Of a stretch of DNA of 64,000 bases, positions 7,799 through 24,377 are shown piece after piece. Each line of letters starts with the position of its first letter. The stretch's first letter is position 1. Made by a program: the position numbers and the translations under genes. The DNA is from 34-65-8 sp046294735 (GTDB lineage Bacteria; Pseudomonadota; Alphaproteobacteria; Sphingomonadales; Sphingomonadaceae): the NCBI GenBank assembly GCA_046294735.1, contig JBKBKB010000002.1, forward strand, positions 495,339 through 559,338, written 5' to 3'. The notes below the pieces were generated by a model, which saw only the letters and a program-made list of their open reading frames with translations, had not been told where the DNA came from and did not search any database.

Positions 7799-9162
7799 GC
7801 CTGCCCGGAGGCGGCCACCAACCGCGCCCGCGCCTCGCCTTCTCCGATCAGCGGCAGCAGCTCGCCCATGTCGGGGCCGTGGTCCATACCGGTGAGCGCC
7901 TGGCGCAGGGGGAGGAAAAGCGCCTTGCCCTTGCGGCTCGTGCTGTCCTTGAGCGAAATGGTGAGCGCGTGCCACGGGTCGTCGCTCCAGACCAGCGAAC
8001 GCACCGCTTCAGCCAGATAGGTACGGTCCTCTTCGGAAAATTCCGGCTGTGTGATGGGCCCCGTCACCAAACGCCACCATTCGGCGGCGTCGCCCACGGT
8101 CGCAAGATTCGGGCGGACGGCGTGCCAGCCTGCCTCGTCCATCCCGGCAGGGAGGCGCTCCGCCACTGCCGCAAAGTCCAGCTGGTGAACAATTGCGGTG
8201 TTGAGCCGCTCCAGCTCGGCATCGTCAAACCGCGCGGGGGCGCGGCCGAACGTCGCCAGGTCGAAGCTGTCGATCAGGGCCTGACGGTCCGCAATCGGCT
8301 CCACCGGGAGCGAGGTGCCGAGCCGCGCCAGCAGCGCCACCAGCGCGCTCGGTTCAATCCCTTTCTCCCGAAACGCATCGCACCCGAGCGCGCCGAGCCG
8401 CTTCGACAGCTTGCCTTCGCTGCCCACAAGCAGAGCCTCGTGCGCGAACTGGGGGACCGGATTTGCTGCACCTGATGCTGCACCGAAGCCCGCAGCATAA
8501 AGTGCGGTAAACATCTGGATTTGCACCGCTGTGTTGGAGACATGGTCCTCACCGCGCAGCACGTGCGTCACGCCCATGTCGATATCGTCGATCGCGCTGG
8601 GCAGCATGTAGAGCCACGAACCGTCGGCGCGGCGGATCACCGGATCGGAGAGCTGCGCGGGGTCGAACTTTTGTGGTCCGCGAATGCCGTCCTGCCACAC
8701 GATCGGCTCGGCATGGTCGAGCAGGAAACGCCAGTGGGGAGCCACGCCGTCCGCCTCTTTAGCCGCGCGCTCGGCTTCGGTCAGAGCCAGCCCGGCGCGG
8801 TCATAGACCGGCGGCAAGCCCCGCCCGAGAGCAATCTTGCGCTTGAGGTCGAGTTCCTGCGCGGTTTCGTAACAGGGGTAGACCCGCCCGGCCTCCCGCA
8901 GCGCCTCGAATGCGCGGGCGTAGATCTCCAGCCGCGCCGACTGGCGTTCCTCGCCATCGGGCACCAGACCCAGCCAAGCGAGGTCGGCCCGGATTGCCTC
9001 GACATATTCCTCTTTTGAGCGCTCCGCATCGGTGTCGTCGATCCGTAGCAGGAAACGCCCGCCAGTTTTGCGCGCCAGCATCCAGTTGTGCAGCGCGGTG
9101 CGGATATTGCCGACGTGCAGACGGCCGGTTGGCGACGGGGCGAAGCGGGTAATCACGGTCAT
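7795..9162 (-). CDS. gltX: Glutamyl-tRNA synthetase
   Basis: A class I aminoacyl-tRNA synthetase that charges tRNA-Glu, and possibly tRNA-Gln for amidation. The 455-residue protein starts MTVITRFAPSPTGRLHVGN at 9162; nine open codons upstream are not family-like. The HIGH-type motif reads HVGN. The KMSKS-type loop reads KLSKR, within GSEGKLSKRLG. A short Ala/Gly-rich insert (GFGAASGAANP) precedes that loop. Many alphaproteobacteria carry two gltX genes; which copy this is cannot be told here. Confidence 0.95.
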   Translation of the reverse strand: MTVITRFAPSPTGRLHVGNIRTALHNWMLARKTGGRFLLRIDDTDAERSKEEYVEAIRADLAWLGLVPDGEERQSARLEIYARAFEALREAGRVYPCYETAQELDLKRKIALGRGLPPVYDRAGLALTEAERAAKEADGVAPHWRFLLDHAEPIVWQDGIRGPQKFDPAQLSDPVIRRADGSWLYMLPSAIDDIDMGVTHVLRGEDHVSNTAVQIQMFTALYAAGFGAASGAANPVPQFAHEALLVGSEGKLSKRLGALGCDAFREKGIEPSALVALLARLGTSLPVEPIADRQALIDSFDLATFGRAPARFDDAELERLNTAIVHQLDFAAVAERLPAGMDEAGWHAVRPNLATVGDAAEWWRLVTGPITQPEFSEEDRTYLAEAVRSLVWSDDPWHALTISLKDSTSRKGKALFLPLRQALTGMDHGPDMGELLPLIGEGEARARLVAASGQA

Positions 9163-9189
9163 GCCCCGCCCGTTAGCTGAGGCGGCCAA

Positions 9190-9717
9190 TTATTGCGAGT
9201 AGAGCGTAACGCTATGCCCGCCGCCGGTGAGCTCTATCCCGCCCGTCGGCGTGCGCCATGCCTCGGTCACAGCATCAAGTGCGGTCGCAAGCCGCGCTTG
9301 CTCGGGGTGAACCCCGATCCTGCACACCGGCACGTTCGGCCTGGCGACAAGGGGCCCACCGGGCGGGCGCGGCTTCAGCGGACGGTCAGTGGTGAGGCGC
9401 CCATCGGTGTAGGTATAGGTCCAGTTGAAACCGGCACAGCGCGGGTCGAACCAGATCAGTTTGTCGGTCACCGTCAGCGCAAGGCCGATCCCATCGCCGA
9501 TTTCGGTGCCGTCAATCGCAGCGACCCGGTATTCGCCTGCAAGCGTGGCGAGGGCCATGTCCGGCATGTCGCCTTTGCCTTGTGCAAGCGCTGGTGCGGA
9601 TGCCGGTGTTGACGGCGGAGACGCTGGGCTTTCGGCAGTCGACGCAGTTCCGGTAGACGGCTGGCAGGCAGACAGCAGGGCTGCTGCACCCATCAGCAAT
9701 ATGTTCGAAGGTCGCAT
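9190..9717 (-). CDS. Putative exported lipoprotein (META-like)
   Basis: A 175-residue protein with a clear lipoprotein signal: MRPSNILLMGAAALLSAC, with the lipobox cysteine at residue 18, followed by a low-complexity Ser/Pro/Ala/Thr linker. The rest (LAGEYRVAAIDGTEIG ... LTVTDKLIWFDPRCAGFNW) resembles the META/HslJ-type beta-rich domains of envelope lipoproteins. Start 9717 is chosen over 9738 because GGGAG lies about seven bases upstream and the signal peptide begins there. It is probably periplasmic-facing and membrane-anchored; its function is unknown. Confidence 0.72.
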   Translation of the reverse strand: MRPSNILLMGAAALLSACQPSTGTASTAESPASPPSTPASAPALAQGKGDMPDMALATLAGEYRVAAIDGTEIGDGIGLALTVTDKLIWFDPRCAGFNWTYTYTDGRLTTDRPLKPRPPGGPLVARPNVPVCRIGVHPEQARLATALDAVTEAWRTPTGGIELTGGGHSVTLYSQ

Positions 9718-9759
9718 CGTCTGCTCCCGAATGATCACGCGGCAGGATAGAGCACCGGC

Positions 9760-9797
9760 GCGAAAAGCAAAGCCCCGCCGGATCGCGCCGGCGGGGC
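9760..9797 (-). terminator. Intrinsic terminator of rpoC
   Basis: A perfect ten-base stem, GCCCCGCCGG at 9772-9781 pairing with 9788-9797 around a six-base loop. Read leftward it is followed by a T-rich run (TTTGCTTTTCG). It lies 30 bases beyond the rpoC stop, so it should end the rpoBC transcript before the lipoprotein gene. Confidence 0.85.
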
Positions 9798-9827
9798 CTG
9801 CTGTGCCTGTGGCAACGATGAAGACGC

Positions 9828-14147
<4,320 letters not shown>

Positions 14148-14207
14148 GACTTGAATTCCCTTACGGGTGAAAGGCTAGCGGGCGGGAGGGGGAGCAGGGC
14201 CGAAGCC

Positions 14208-18398
<4,191 letters not shown>

Positions 18399-18625
18399 GG
18401 AGGTGATTCGCCTGTTTTTCTGGACGAGCCACCGGCCCGCCGTGTCTGGAAACCTGTCTCACGCAGGGGAGCCATGGTCCGGGACGCGAAAAAGCCGCGT
18501 TGCGAACACGCCGGAATGGCGCCGCAAGCAGCTTGTCACATCGCGACTATGGCAGCGCCGGCTTCCTTCCTGTGGCATGGTCCCCGCGCATGGACCGCAC
18601 CTTGCTCGAAGCGGGCAGTGAGCGG

Positions 18626-18654
18626 GCATTAGGCAACCATCCCCAACCTGTCAA
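18626..18654 (-). promoter_or_regulatory. Candidate promoter of rpoBC with leader
   Basis: On the minus strand a perfect -35 hexamer TTGACA (18654-18649) is followed after 17 bases by TAATGC; CCTAAT two bases nearer is an alternative -10. This would give a leader of about 220 bases before the rpoB ATG at 18398. The whole gap 18399-18814 is 416 bases. It holds this promoter, the rpoB leader, and the divergent DUF2975 control region; I see no gene on the leader part. Confidence 0.55.
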
Positions 18655-18730
18655 CGCCCCTACCCGCGCCCGTGCCCGCACCGGTGCCAGGGCGGATGCT
18701 AACCTGGCTTATCGTGCGCCAATCAGGGAC

Positions 18731-18797
18731 ATATTGTTTTTCAATATTATTGATTGACAATATGGCAGCCCGCAATTATTGAATATCAATATCGACC
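18731..18797 (+). promoter_or_regulatory. AT-rich promoter/operator region of the DUF2975-XRE operon
   Basis: A sharply AT-rich patch in GC-rich DNA. It has overlapping inverted repeats built on CAAT/ATTG: TATTG...CAATA, ATTG-ATTGA-CAAT, and a clean ATTGA-ATA-TCAAT palindrome at about 18779-18791. A perfect -35 TTGACA at 18754-18759 is followed after 17 bases by TATTGA. The repeats flank and overlap the promoter, as expected for operators of a small repressor. The XRE gene of the same operon is the obvious candidate; that link is inference. Confidence 0.6.
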
Positions 18798-18814
18798 ATC
18801 AAGGAGTTCGATAA

Positions 18815-18952
18815 ATGCCTGACTTTGCCCAGAATGTCGCCGCCGCTCTCGCCGCCGTGCTGATCGTGGCCACCAGCCTGACCCATGTGGTCACCGTCCC
18901 ACCAGCCCAGGCAGCCCATGCCGCAGTGATCATCGCCCCGGCCGTGGCCTGA
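18815..18952 (+). CDS. Small hydrophobic peptide, first gene of the DUF2975 operon
   Basis: A 45-residue open frame starting at ATG 18815 with a strong AAGGAG eight bases upstream and ending TGA at 18952. It encodes MPDFAQNVAAALAAVLIVAT then SLTHVVTVPPAQAAHAA and a hydrophobic tail. It could be a single-helix membrane peptide or a short exported peptide cut after the AQA motif. It sits between the AT-rich promoter and the DUF2975 gene, 38 bases before its start. No family is recognised. The ribosome site and position argue for a real gene. Confidence 0.6.
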   Translation: MPDFAQNVAAALAAVLIVATSLTHVVTVPPAQAAHAAVIIAPAVA

Positions 18953-18990
18953 CTCCGTCCCGGCCCAACCCAAGAAAAGGAATTCCCGTC

Positions 18991-19533
18991 ATGACCCGAT
19001 CCGGACATGATCCACTGCTGCTGGCCGCACATGTGCTGCTGTGGCTCTTTATCGGTGCCCTGTGCTTTGCCCTCATTATGGTCGGCATCGGCCTCCCCGC
19101 CGCTGCCATTTTCCAGGACCAGATCATCGCCGAGGCTGCCAGCAAGGGCATCACCGCCGGTCCGGAACTGGTCGGCGCCGTGCTGCTGGTCATGGCCTGC
19201 GTGCTCGTCTTCCTCGGCCTTGCGGTTTACTTCCTGGTGCTCTTGCTCAGGATCGTGGGCAGCGTAAAGGAAGGCGATCCGTTCATCGCCATCAATGCCG
19301 AGCGCCTGTCCCGCATGGGCTGGATTGCCCTGGCAGGCCAGATCGCGACAATCCCCCTCGCCGCCATAGTCCTGTGGATCGACAAACTGGTGGGCGACGT
19401 GGAAGGCGTCCACATCGATGCCGATCTCGGCGTGAGCGGCGAAGGCCTGCTGCTGGTGCTGATCCTGTTCATTCTCGCCCGGGTCTTCCGCAACGGCGCC
19501 GAAATGCGCGACGAGCTGGAAGGAACTGTGTGA
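18991..19533 (+). CDS. DUF2975 family membrane protein
   Basis: A 180-residue inner-membrane protein with four helices, at about residues 10-35, 62-88, 108-128 and 148-168. The segment LLLRIVGSVKEGDPFIAINAERL between helices two and three is typical of DUF2975 (YoaS-like) proteins. ATG 18991 has AAAAGGAA upstream. The TGA stop at 19531-19533 overlaps the ATG of the small XRE regulator, the same pairing as yoaS-yozG in Bacillus. The function of the family is unknown; such pairs behave like small self-regulated membrane units. Confidence 0.85.
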   Translation: MTRSGHDPLLLAAHVLLWLFIGALCFALIMVGIGLPAAAIFQDQIIAEAASKGITAGPELVGAVLLVMACVLVFLGLAVYFLVLLLRIVGSVKEGDPFIAINAERLSRMGWIALAGQIATIPLAAIVLWIDKLVGDVEGVHIDADLGVSGEGLLLVLILFILARVFRNGAEMRDELEGTV

Positions 19534-19769
19534 TGGCCCCTCAAACATCTGGCTCAGAAGGAACCAATATCGTGGTCAAGCTCGACGACCTGTTGCACGC
19601 CCGCCGCATGACGCTGACCGAACTGGCTGAACGGGTCGGCCTCACCCTTGCCAACATGTCGATCCTGAAAACCGGCAAAGCCAGGGCGATCCGTTTTTCC
19701 ACCCTTGAGGCGATCTGCCGCGAGCTCGAGTGCCAGCCGGGCGACCTGCTGGAGTATGTTGATCGTTGA
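19533..19769 (+). CDS. Small XRE/Cro-CI family regulator (YozG-like)
   Basis: A 78-residue helix-turn-helix regulator that is essentially only the DNA-binding domain. MTLTELAERVGLTLANMSIL forms the HTH and AICRELECQPGDLLEYV the C-terminal helix. Its ATG shares one base with the TGA of the DUF2975 gene, so the two are translationally coupled. It is the natural candidate to bind the CAAT/ATTG repeats upstream of the operon. The short basic segment KTGKARAIRFSTLEAIC is usual for the YozG-type subgroup. Confidence 0.9.
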   Translation: MAPQTSGSEGTNIVVKLDDLLHARRMTLTELAERVGLTLANMSILKTGKARAIRFSTLEAICRELECQPGDLLEYVDR

Positions 19770-19778
19770 ATGACGCCC

Positions 19779-20840
19779 TCAGCGCCAGCGCAACTCCCAG
19801 GTAACTTCCAGCCCGTCATGGTCGGATAACATCCGCCCGTTGACGGGCTCGTCGAAGCGGGCCCGAATTGCAACCGGCCTCACCGCGATCCGGCCACTGG
19901 GCTGAAACCCCTGCAGATCCTGCGTGTCCATCCAGGGCTCATCGCTGTCCCATGACATCTTAACCGTACACTCGTCCGGGTACTGGATGCAGAATCGATG
20001 AGCCAATTCGCCGGAAATGCGATTGGCCTTTTCTTCGAAGCGGGCCAGATTCCCGCGCGCGTTGAAATCACCAGCCCAAATCAGCGGGCCGCGTCCTTGC
20101 CATTCACGTTCCAACAGCGCCTCGATCTCACGCACCTGCCGCCGATAGGCGTACAGCGAGCGATCTTCCGACACGCCGGACGAACCGTTGCTGTTCAAAT
20201 GCGTATTCAGGATGAACAGCGGTTCCGGCAGACCCGGCACCGCAATTTCGACCAGTTGCGCCCCCTTGTTCGACAGGCAATCGAACCCCGCACAGCTTTC
20301 CCGGCCGAACGGCCAAGTCAGATTTGAGATTACCGCAAGGTCAGTCGAAAGCACCAGCCCCGACCCCACGACAGTGCCAATCCTTTCACCTTTCAGCAGG
20401 CGGCGCCCACGGCGAAATTCGCTCGAGGCAGAACCAATCAGCGGTTCGGCCCGTTCGCGCCGAAGCGGCCCTCGAACCATGGACGCATAGCCCAGCCGGT
20501 GCGGAAGCCGCGTGGCCGAAGGCACAAACGCTTCCTGAAAAACCGCGATGTGGGGATTGCCCTGGCTGTATTCTTGCTGCCATGCCGCCTCAATCCGCGC
20601 CATTGCCCGGCGCGTTCCCGAACGCCTTGGCCAGGGCAGGCCGGCCACATTGTATGTCAGCACAGTAAGCCTGATGATATGATCACCGCGATCATCGACC
20701 TCGCTTGGAAAGTGCTTCACGGCAGCGACCGTGGGCAAGCGGGCATCCGGCGGATGTGTCGCGCAAGCCGGCAGCGCCAACAAAAAAGTGCAGACCAAGA
20801 ACCGTGAGACCGGGCACTTTGTTGTTACAGGCGCAAGCAC
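19779..20840 (-). CDS. Endonuclease/exonuclease/phosphatase-fold lipoprotein
   Basis: An exported enzyme of the EEP superfamily (DNase I-like; includes sphingomyelinases and phosphatases). Motifs in order: VLTYNVAGLPWP, the Glu of AVFQEAF, ILNTHLNS, the Asp/Asn of WAGDFNARGN and the terminal SDHDGLEV, so the metal site looks intact. The N terminus has a hydrophobic stretch ending LLALPACA, a lipobox-like signal. The GTG at 20840 puts that signal at the N terminus; 51 open codons further upstream look non-coding. The substrate is unknown. It lies between rplJ and the XRE gene, antisense to both. Confidence 0.75.
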   Translation of the reverse strand: MLAPVTTKCPVSRFLVCTFLLALPACATHPPDARLPTVAAVKHFPSEVDDRGDHIIRLTVLTYNVAGLPWPRRSGTRRAMARIEAAWQQEYSQGNPHIAVFQEAFVPSATRLPHRLGYASMVRGPLRRERAEPLIGSASSEFRRGRRLLKGERIGTVVGSGLVLSTDLAVISNLTWPFGRESCAGFDCLSNKGAQLVEIAVPGLPEPLFILNTHLNSNGSSGVSEDRSLYAYRRQVREIEALLEREWQGRGPLIWAGDFNARGNLARFEEKANRISGELAHRFCIQYPDECTVKMSWDSDEPWMDTQDLQGFQPSGRIAVRPVAIRARFDEPVNGRMLSDHDGLEVTWELRWR

Positions 20841-20902
20841 GACGCGCGGTTTTGCAGTTGCCCGGCGAGAATGCAAGTTCAGCCGACCCTGACGATCTCT
20901 AC

Positions 20903-20930
20903 TTGACCTTGCACGCAAACCCGCTATCCG
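20903..20930 (+). promoter_or_regulatory. Candidate promoter of rplJL
   Basis: TTGACC at 20903-20908 and TATCCG at 20925-20930, 16 bases apart, upstream of rplJ and inside the divergent spacer. Transcription would start near 20936 and give a leader of about 270 bases. The spacer 20841-21206 is 366 bases and has no gene that I can support; it holds this promoter and the structured leader. Confidence 0.5.
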
Positions 20931-21070
20931 CCCCATCGTTCGCTGGGCCGACGGGCTCAGCGGGCATCCGTCCGAGACAGTTGGTGCAGGCAATCGGGCC
21001 TGCTTAATGTCCAGCCTAGACGGGGAAACGAGATTTCCGGCCTGGCTCTGCTCGGCCGCAGTGCGCGCTC

Positions 21071-21118
21071 TCTTCGTCCATGAAGGTGCCGCACCCTCCT
21101 TCCCTTAGTCGCACGGAC
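21071..21118 (+). ncRNA. Structured rplJ leader (L10 leader-like)
   Basis: In the long leader before rplJ, GTCC at 21076-21079 pairs with GGAC at 21115-21118 and encloses GAAGG (21082-21086) pairing with CCTTC (21098-21102). GGTG-CCG-CACC can form a competing tight hairpin inside. Bacterial rplJ leaders are often bound by the L10-L12 complex for autoregulation, so this is a reasonable ribosomal-protein leader. I cannot match it to a covariance model by eye. Confidence 0.45.
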
Positions 21119-21206
21119 TCGCCCTTATCGCTCCGGCGGTACGGACAAACGTAGCCGGTCGCCACGCGGAGCCATCCGTAAGCGATCAATAGTGAAGGAG
21201 TATGGC

Positions 21207-21722
21207 ATGGATCGTTCGCAGAAAGCCGACGCGGTCGCCGAGCTCAACGCAGTCTTCAACGAGGTTGGCGTGGTGGTAATCACCCGCAACCTTGGCCTGA
21301 CGGTGGCTCAGTCCACCGCTCTGCGCGGGAAGATGCGCGAAGCAGGGGCGTCCTACAAGGTTGCGAAGAACCGTCTTGCCACGATCGCCGCGAAAGACAC
21401 CCCGTACGAAGGCCTGAGCGAATACCTCACCGGCCCGACTGCGCTGGCCTGGTCGCAAGACCCGGTTGCTGCCGCCAAGGCCGCAGTGGAATTCGCCAAG
21501 ACCAACGACAAGCTTGAAATTGTCGGCGGGTCGATGGGCGGTCAGTTGCTCGATGAAGCCGGGATCAGGGCACTTGCCACGATGCCGAGCCTCGACGAGC
21601 TGCGGGCAAAGCTGGTGGGCCTCGTCAACGCCCCGGCGACCAAGATCGCCCAGGTGGTCAACGCACCCGCCGCCAAGCTCGCCCGTGTGTTCGGTGCCTA
21701 CAGCACCAAAGACGCGGCGTAA
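21207..21722 (+). CDS. rplJ: 50S ribosomal protein L10
   Basis: L10 anchors the L7/L12 stalk on the large ribosomal subunit. The protein is 171 residues, starting MDRSQKADAVAELN at ATG 21207 with GAAGGAG six bases before it. The RNA-binding segment ASYKVAKNRL is conserved, and the C-terminal helix that holds L12 dimers is present. It is followed by rplL. L10 commonly represses its own operon through the leader; the structured leader upstream fits that. Confidence 0.97.
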   Translation: MDRSQKADAVAELNAVFNEVGVVVITRNLGLTVAQSTALRGKMREAGASYKVAKNRLATIAAKDTPYEGLSEYLTGPTALAWSQDPVAAAKAAVEFAKTNDKLEIVGGSMGGQLLDEAGIRALATMPSLDELRAKLVGLVNAPATKIAQVVNAPAAKLARVFGAYSTKDAA

Positions 21723-21792
21723 GCGGTTCCACGCAAAGAACATCACATCCCGGGGCACTTTTTCGCCCCGTTAAGACATGGAGTAAGACATC

Positions 21793-22170
21793 ATGGCCGA
21801 TATCGCCAAGCTGGTTGAAGAACTGAGCAAACTGACCGTCCTGGAAGCCGCTGAGCTGGCCAAGGCGCTGGAAGAAGAGTGGGGCGTTTCCGCCGCTGCT
21901 GCCGTTGCCGTGGCTGCCGCCCCGGCCGCCGGTGGCGACGCTGCCGCCGCTGAAGAAAAGACCGAGTTCGACGTGATCCTGACCGGCGACGGCGGGAAGA
22001 AGATCCAGGTCATCAAGGAAGTCCGCGCCATCACCGGCCTGGGCCTTACCGAAGCCAAGACGCTGGTCGAGAGCGCCCCGAAGGCGATCAAGGAAGGCGT
22101 CAACAAGGCCGAAGCGGAAGATATCAAGGGCAAGATCGAAGCCGCTGGCGGCACGGTCGAACTCAAGTAA
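21793..22170 (+). CDS. rplL: 50S ribosomal protein L7/L12
   Basis: The multi-copy stalk protein that recruits translation GTPases. It has 125 residues, with the N-terminal dimerisation domain, an Ala-rich hinge at about residues 35-52, and the C-terminal domain (FDVILTGDGGKKIQVIKEVR, then LVESAPKAIKEGV). It lies 70 bases after rplJ, and the transcript ends at a strong hairpin, so this operon does not run into rpoB as it does in most bacteria. Confidence 0.98.
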   Translation: MADIAKLVEELSKLTVLEAAELAKALEEEWGVSAAAAVAVAAAPAAGGDAAAAEEKTEFDVILTGDGGKKIQVIKEVRAITGLGLTEAKTLVESAPKAIKEGVNKAEAEDIKGKIEAAGGTVELK

Positions 22171-22197
22171 GCGTCTTTCGCTTTACGCGACATCAGG

Positions 22198-22230
22198 AAG
22201 GGGCGGCGCCGCAAGGTGCCGCCCCTTTCG
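22198..22230 (+). terminator. Intrinsic terminator of rplJL
   Basis: A long GC-rich stem, AAGGGGCGGCGCC against GGTGCCGCCCCTT, with a GCAA tetraloop, followed by a short T run. It starts 28 bases after the rplL stop. It confirms that rplJL is a closed transcription unit here. Confidence 0.85.
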
Positions 22231-22266
22231 TATGTGGACACCGGCCTACATCAATACAGCCGCTGG

Positions 22267-22677
22267 TCAGATGGTCCCGAGCCAGGCGATCAGTTCCGCC
22301 CGCGCCGCATCGTCCTTCAGCCCGGCATAGGCCATTTTGGTGCCGGGCACGACAGCGCTCGGGTCTTTCAGATAGGCATCAAGCGTCGTTTCGTCCCAGG
22401 TAAGCCCGCTGCTGCGCATCGCCGTGCTATAGGCAAATTGCGGGTCGCGCGCCGCCGGGGCTCCGGCGACCCCAGCCAGGCTCGGTCCAATTCCGTTCCT
22501 GCGCGGCACGACCGCGTGGCAAGAAGCACACTGCGCGAAAACGGCCGGACGGGCGGCGACCTGCGTTGGCGCAGCATCAACGGAGGCACCGGGCGACGGC
22601 ACGCCGGGTTCGCTCCCGCACCCCGCAAGGGCCAGGGCAAGACCCAGTGGCAGTGCGGCAGCGAGGGGGCTTCTCAT
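22267..22677 (-). CDS. Cytochrome c family lipoprotein
   Basis: A 136-residue class I cytochrome c, probably membrane-anchored. The signal MRSPLAAALPLGLALALAGC ends in a lipobox. The heme motif CASCH lies near residue 50, and the likely methionine ligand is in GTKMAYAG near residue 115. It would carry electrons in the periplasm. The ATG at 22677 has GGAG ten bases upstream. Upstream open codons on this strand are antisense to the MATE gene and are not used. It is divergent from the MATE gene and convergent with rplL. Confidence 0.88.
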   Translation of the reverse strand: MRSPLAAALPLGLALALAGCGSEPGVPSPGASVDAAPTQVAARPAVFAQCASCHAVVPRRNGIGPSLAGVAGAPAARDPQFAYSTAMRSSGLTWDETTLDAYLKDPSAVVPGTKMAYAGLKDDAARAELIAWLGTI

Positions 22678-22827
22678 GGCATTCTCCAACAGGTTCGGGC
22701 TGCATGTGGCCACACGCCCCCGCCATGGCAAGCTGTGACGGATTGGCCGCGCCATGCGGAAAACTCGCGCCTGAACTGGCAGCCGGACTTTGCCCTCTCG
22801 CCCGGCCCGGCTATCCGCGCCGACTGC

Positions 22828-24243
22828 ATGAACCACACCCGCATCTTGAACGGGACCCGCCCCCCCTGGCGCCGGGAACTGGCTGCGACCGTGCAGCTCG
22901 CCTGGCCGCTGGTGCTGACCAACCTCACGATGGCCTCGATCGGTGCGGCCGACGTGCTGATGGTGGGCTGGCTTGGGCCGGCTGAACTGGCGGCGGCTTC
23001 GCTCGGATTCAACCTGTCGATGCTGCTGGCGATATTCGGCATGGGCTTGGTCACCGGGGCCTCGCCGCTGATGGCGAGCGAGATCGGGCGGATGCCGAAC
23101 TCGGTCCGTGATGTCCGCCGCAGTGTGCGCCAGTCGCTCTGGCTGGTGGCGCTGATGACCCCGCTGATCCTGATCACCTTGTGGCATACTGGCCCGATCC
23201 TGCTGACATTGGGACAGGACGGGGCGCTGGCCGACGCCGCGCAGCGCTATGTCCGCGCCTATATGTGGTCGATCCCGCTTTTCCTGTTCACGCTATGCCT
23301 GCGCAATTTCCTTGCCGCAGTGGAACGCCCGATCTGGTCGCTGATCACCGGCGTTGCCGGGGTGCTGGCGAATGTGCTGTTCAACTACGGCCTGATCTTC
23401 GGCAACTTCGGCTTGCCTGCACTCGGCCTGGTCGGGGCCGGGGTCGCCAGCGTGCTGACCAATGCGCTGATGCTGGCCCTGATTGTCTTGGTGATTACGC
23501 GCGACCGCCGCTTCCGGCGCTACCACCTGCTCGGGCGTTGGTGGCGCAGCGACTGGCCGCGCTTCGGCCAGATCGTCCGACTGGGCCTGCCGATCGGCGT
23601 CAGCCACGCGTTCGAGGCCGGGGTGTTCACCGCTGCCGTGATCCTGATGGGGTGGATTTCCACCGCCGCCGTCGCTGCCCATGCCGTCGCCCTGCAACTG
23701 GCCAGCCTGACCTTCATGGTGCCGATGGGGCTGGCGCAGGCCGCCACCGTTCGGGTCGGCATCGGTCATGGCCGGCGCGACCGCGAGCATATCCGCCGCG
23801 CCGGGTGGACCAGCTATATGCTGGGGACCGGGTTCATGGCGGTGATGGCGCTGGTGATGATCGCCATACCGGAAGCGCTGACCGGCCTGTTCATCGATCG
23901 CACCAACCCCGCCAACGCGGAAGTCGCGGCGCTGGCCGTCAGCTTCCTGCTGGTTGCCGCGCTGTTCCAGGTGGTAGATGGAGCGCAGGTGGTGGGTGCA
24001 GGAATGCTGCGCGGGCTGCACGATACCTTTGTGCCGATGCTGTTCGCGCTGTTCGGATACTGGGTAATCGGCATTGGCCTTGGCGCGTGGCTGGCATTCG
24101 ATCAGGGTTGGGGCGGGGTCGGGATCTGGACCGGTCTTGCCGCCGGGCTTGGCATTGTCGCCGTGCTGATGCTCGGTCGCTGGCTGCTACGCCATCGGCT
24201 CGGCCTGGTCGGGCAATGGCCCCAGGCAGCGGCGCTCGGCTGA
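22828..24243 (+). CDS. MATE family efflux transporter
   Basis: A 471-residue, 12-helix multidrug/cation antiporter of the NorM-like MATE family. The N terminus (LAATVQLAWPLVLTNLTMAS) and the repeat in the second half are typical, with AARYVRAYMW-like and GAGMLRGLHDTFVP segments. The start is set at ATG 22828, which gives the family length. Substrates cannot be predicted. It stands alone between cytochrome c and groES. Confidence 0.9.
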   Translation: MNHTRILNGTRPPWRRELAATVQLAWPLVLTNLTMASIGAADVLMVGWLGPAELAAASLGFNLSMLLAIFGMGLVTGASPLMASEIGRMPNSVRDVRRSVRQSLWLVALMTPLILITLWHTGPILLTLGQDGALADAAQRYVRAYMWSIPLFLFTLCLRNFLAAVERPIWSLITGVAGVLANVLFNYGLIFGNFGLPALGLVGAGVASVLTNALMLALIVLVITRDRRFRRYHLLGRWWRSDWPRFGQIVRLGLPIGVSHAFEAGVFTAAVILMGWISTAAVAAHAVALQLASLTFMVPMGLAQAATVRVGIGHGRRDREHIRRAGWTSYMLGTGFMAVMALVMIAIPEALTGLFIDRTNPANAEVAALAVSFLLVAALFQVVDGAQVVGAGMLRGLHDTFVPMLFALFGYWVIGIGLGAWLAFDQGWGGVGIWTGLAAGLGIVAVLMLGRWLLRHRLGLVGQWPQAAALG

Positions 24244-24280
24244 GCATTGCCGGGGCGCGAATTTTTCCTGCCCACCACTG

Positions 24281-24343
24281 TTGACTCGCACCGGCCGCGC
24301 CCCCACATGCGCGTCGCTGGCACTCTCGCAGGGAGAGTGCCAA
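24281..24343 (+). promoter_or_regulatory. groESL promoter with CIRCE operator
   Basis: A CIRCE element, CTGGCACTC (24317-24325), nine bases, GAGTGCCAA (24335-24343), is a near-perfect inverted repeat matching the HrcA operator consensus. Upstream, TTGACT at 24281-24286 and CCCCAC at 24301-24306, 14 bases apart, resemble an RpoH-type heat-shock promoter. Double control by HrcA and sigma-32 is known in alphaproteobacteria. hrcA itself is not in the window. Confidence 0.85.
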
Positions 24344-24377
24344 GGCACATTCACATTCAACAGGAAAGGTCATCACA

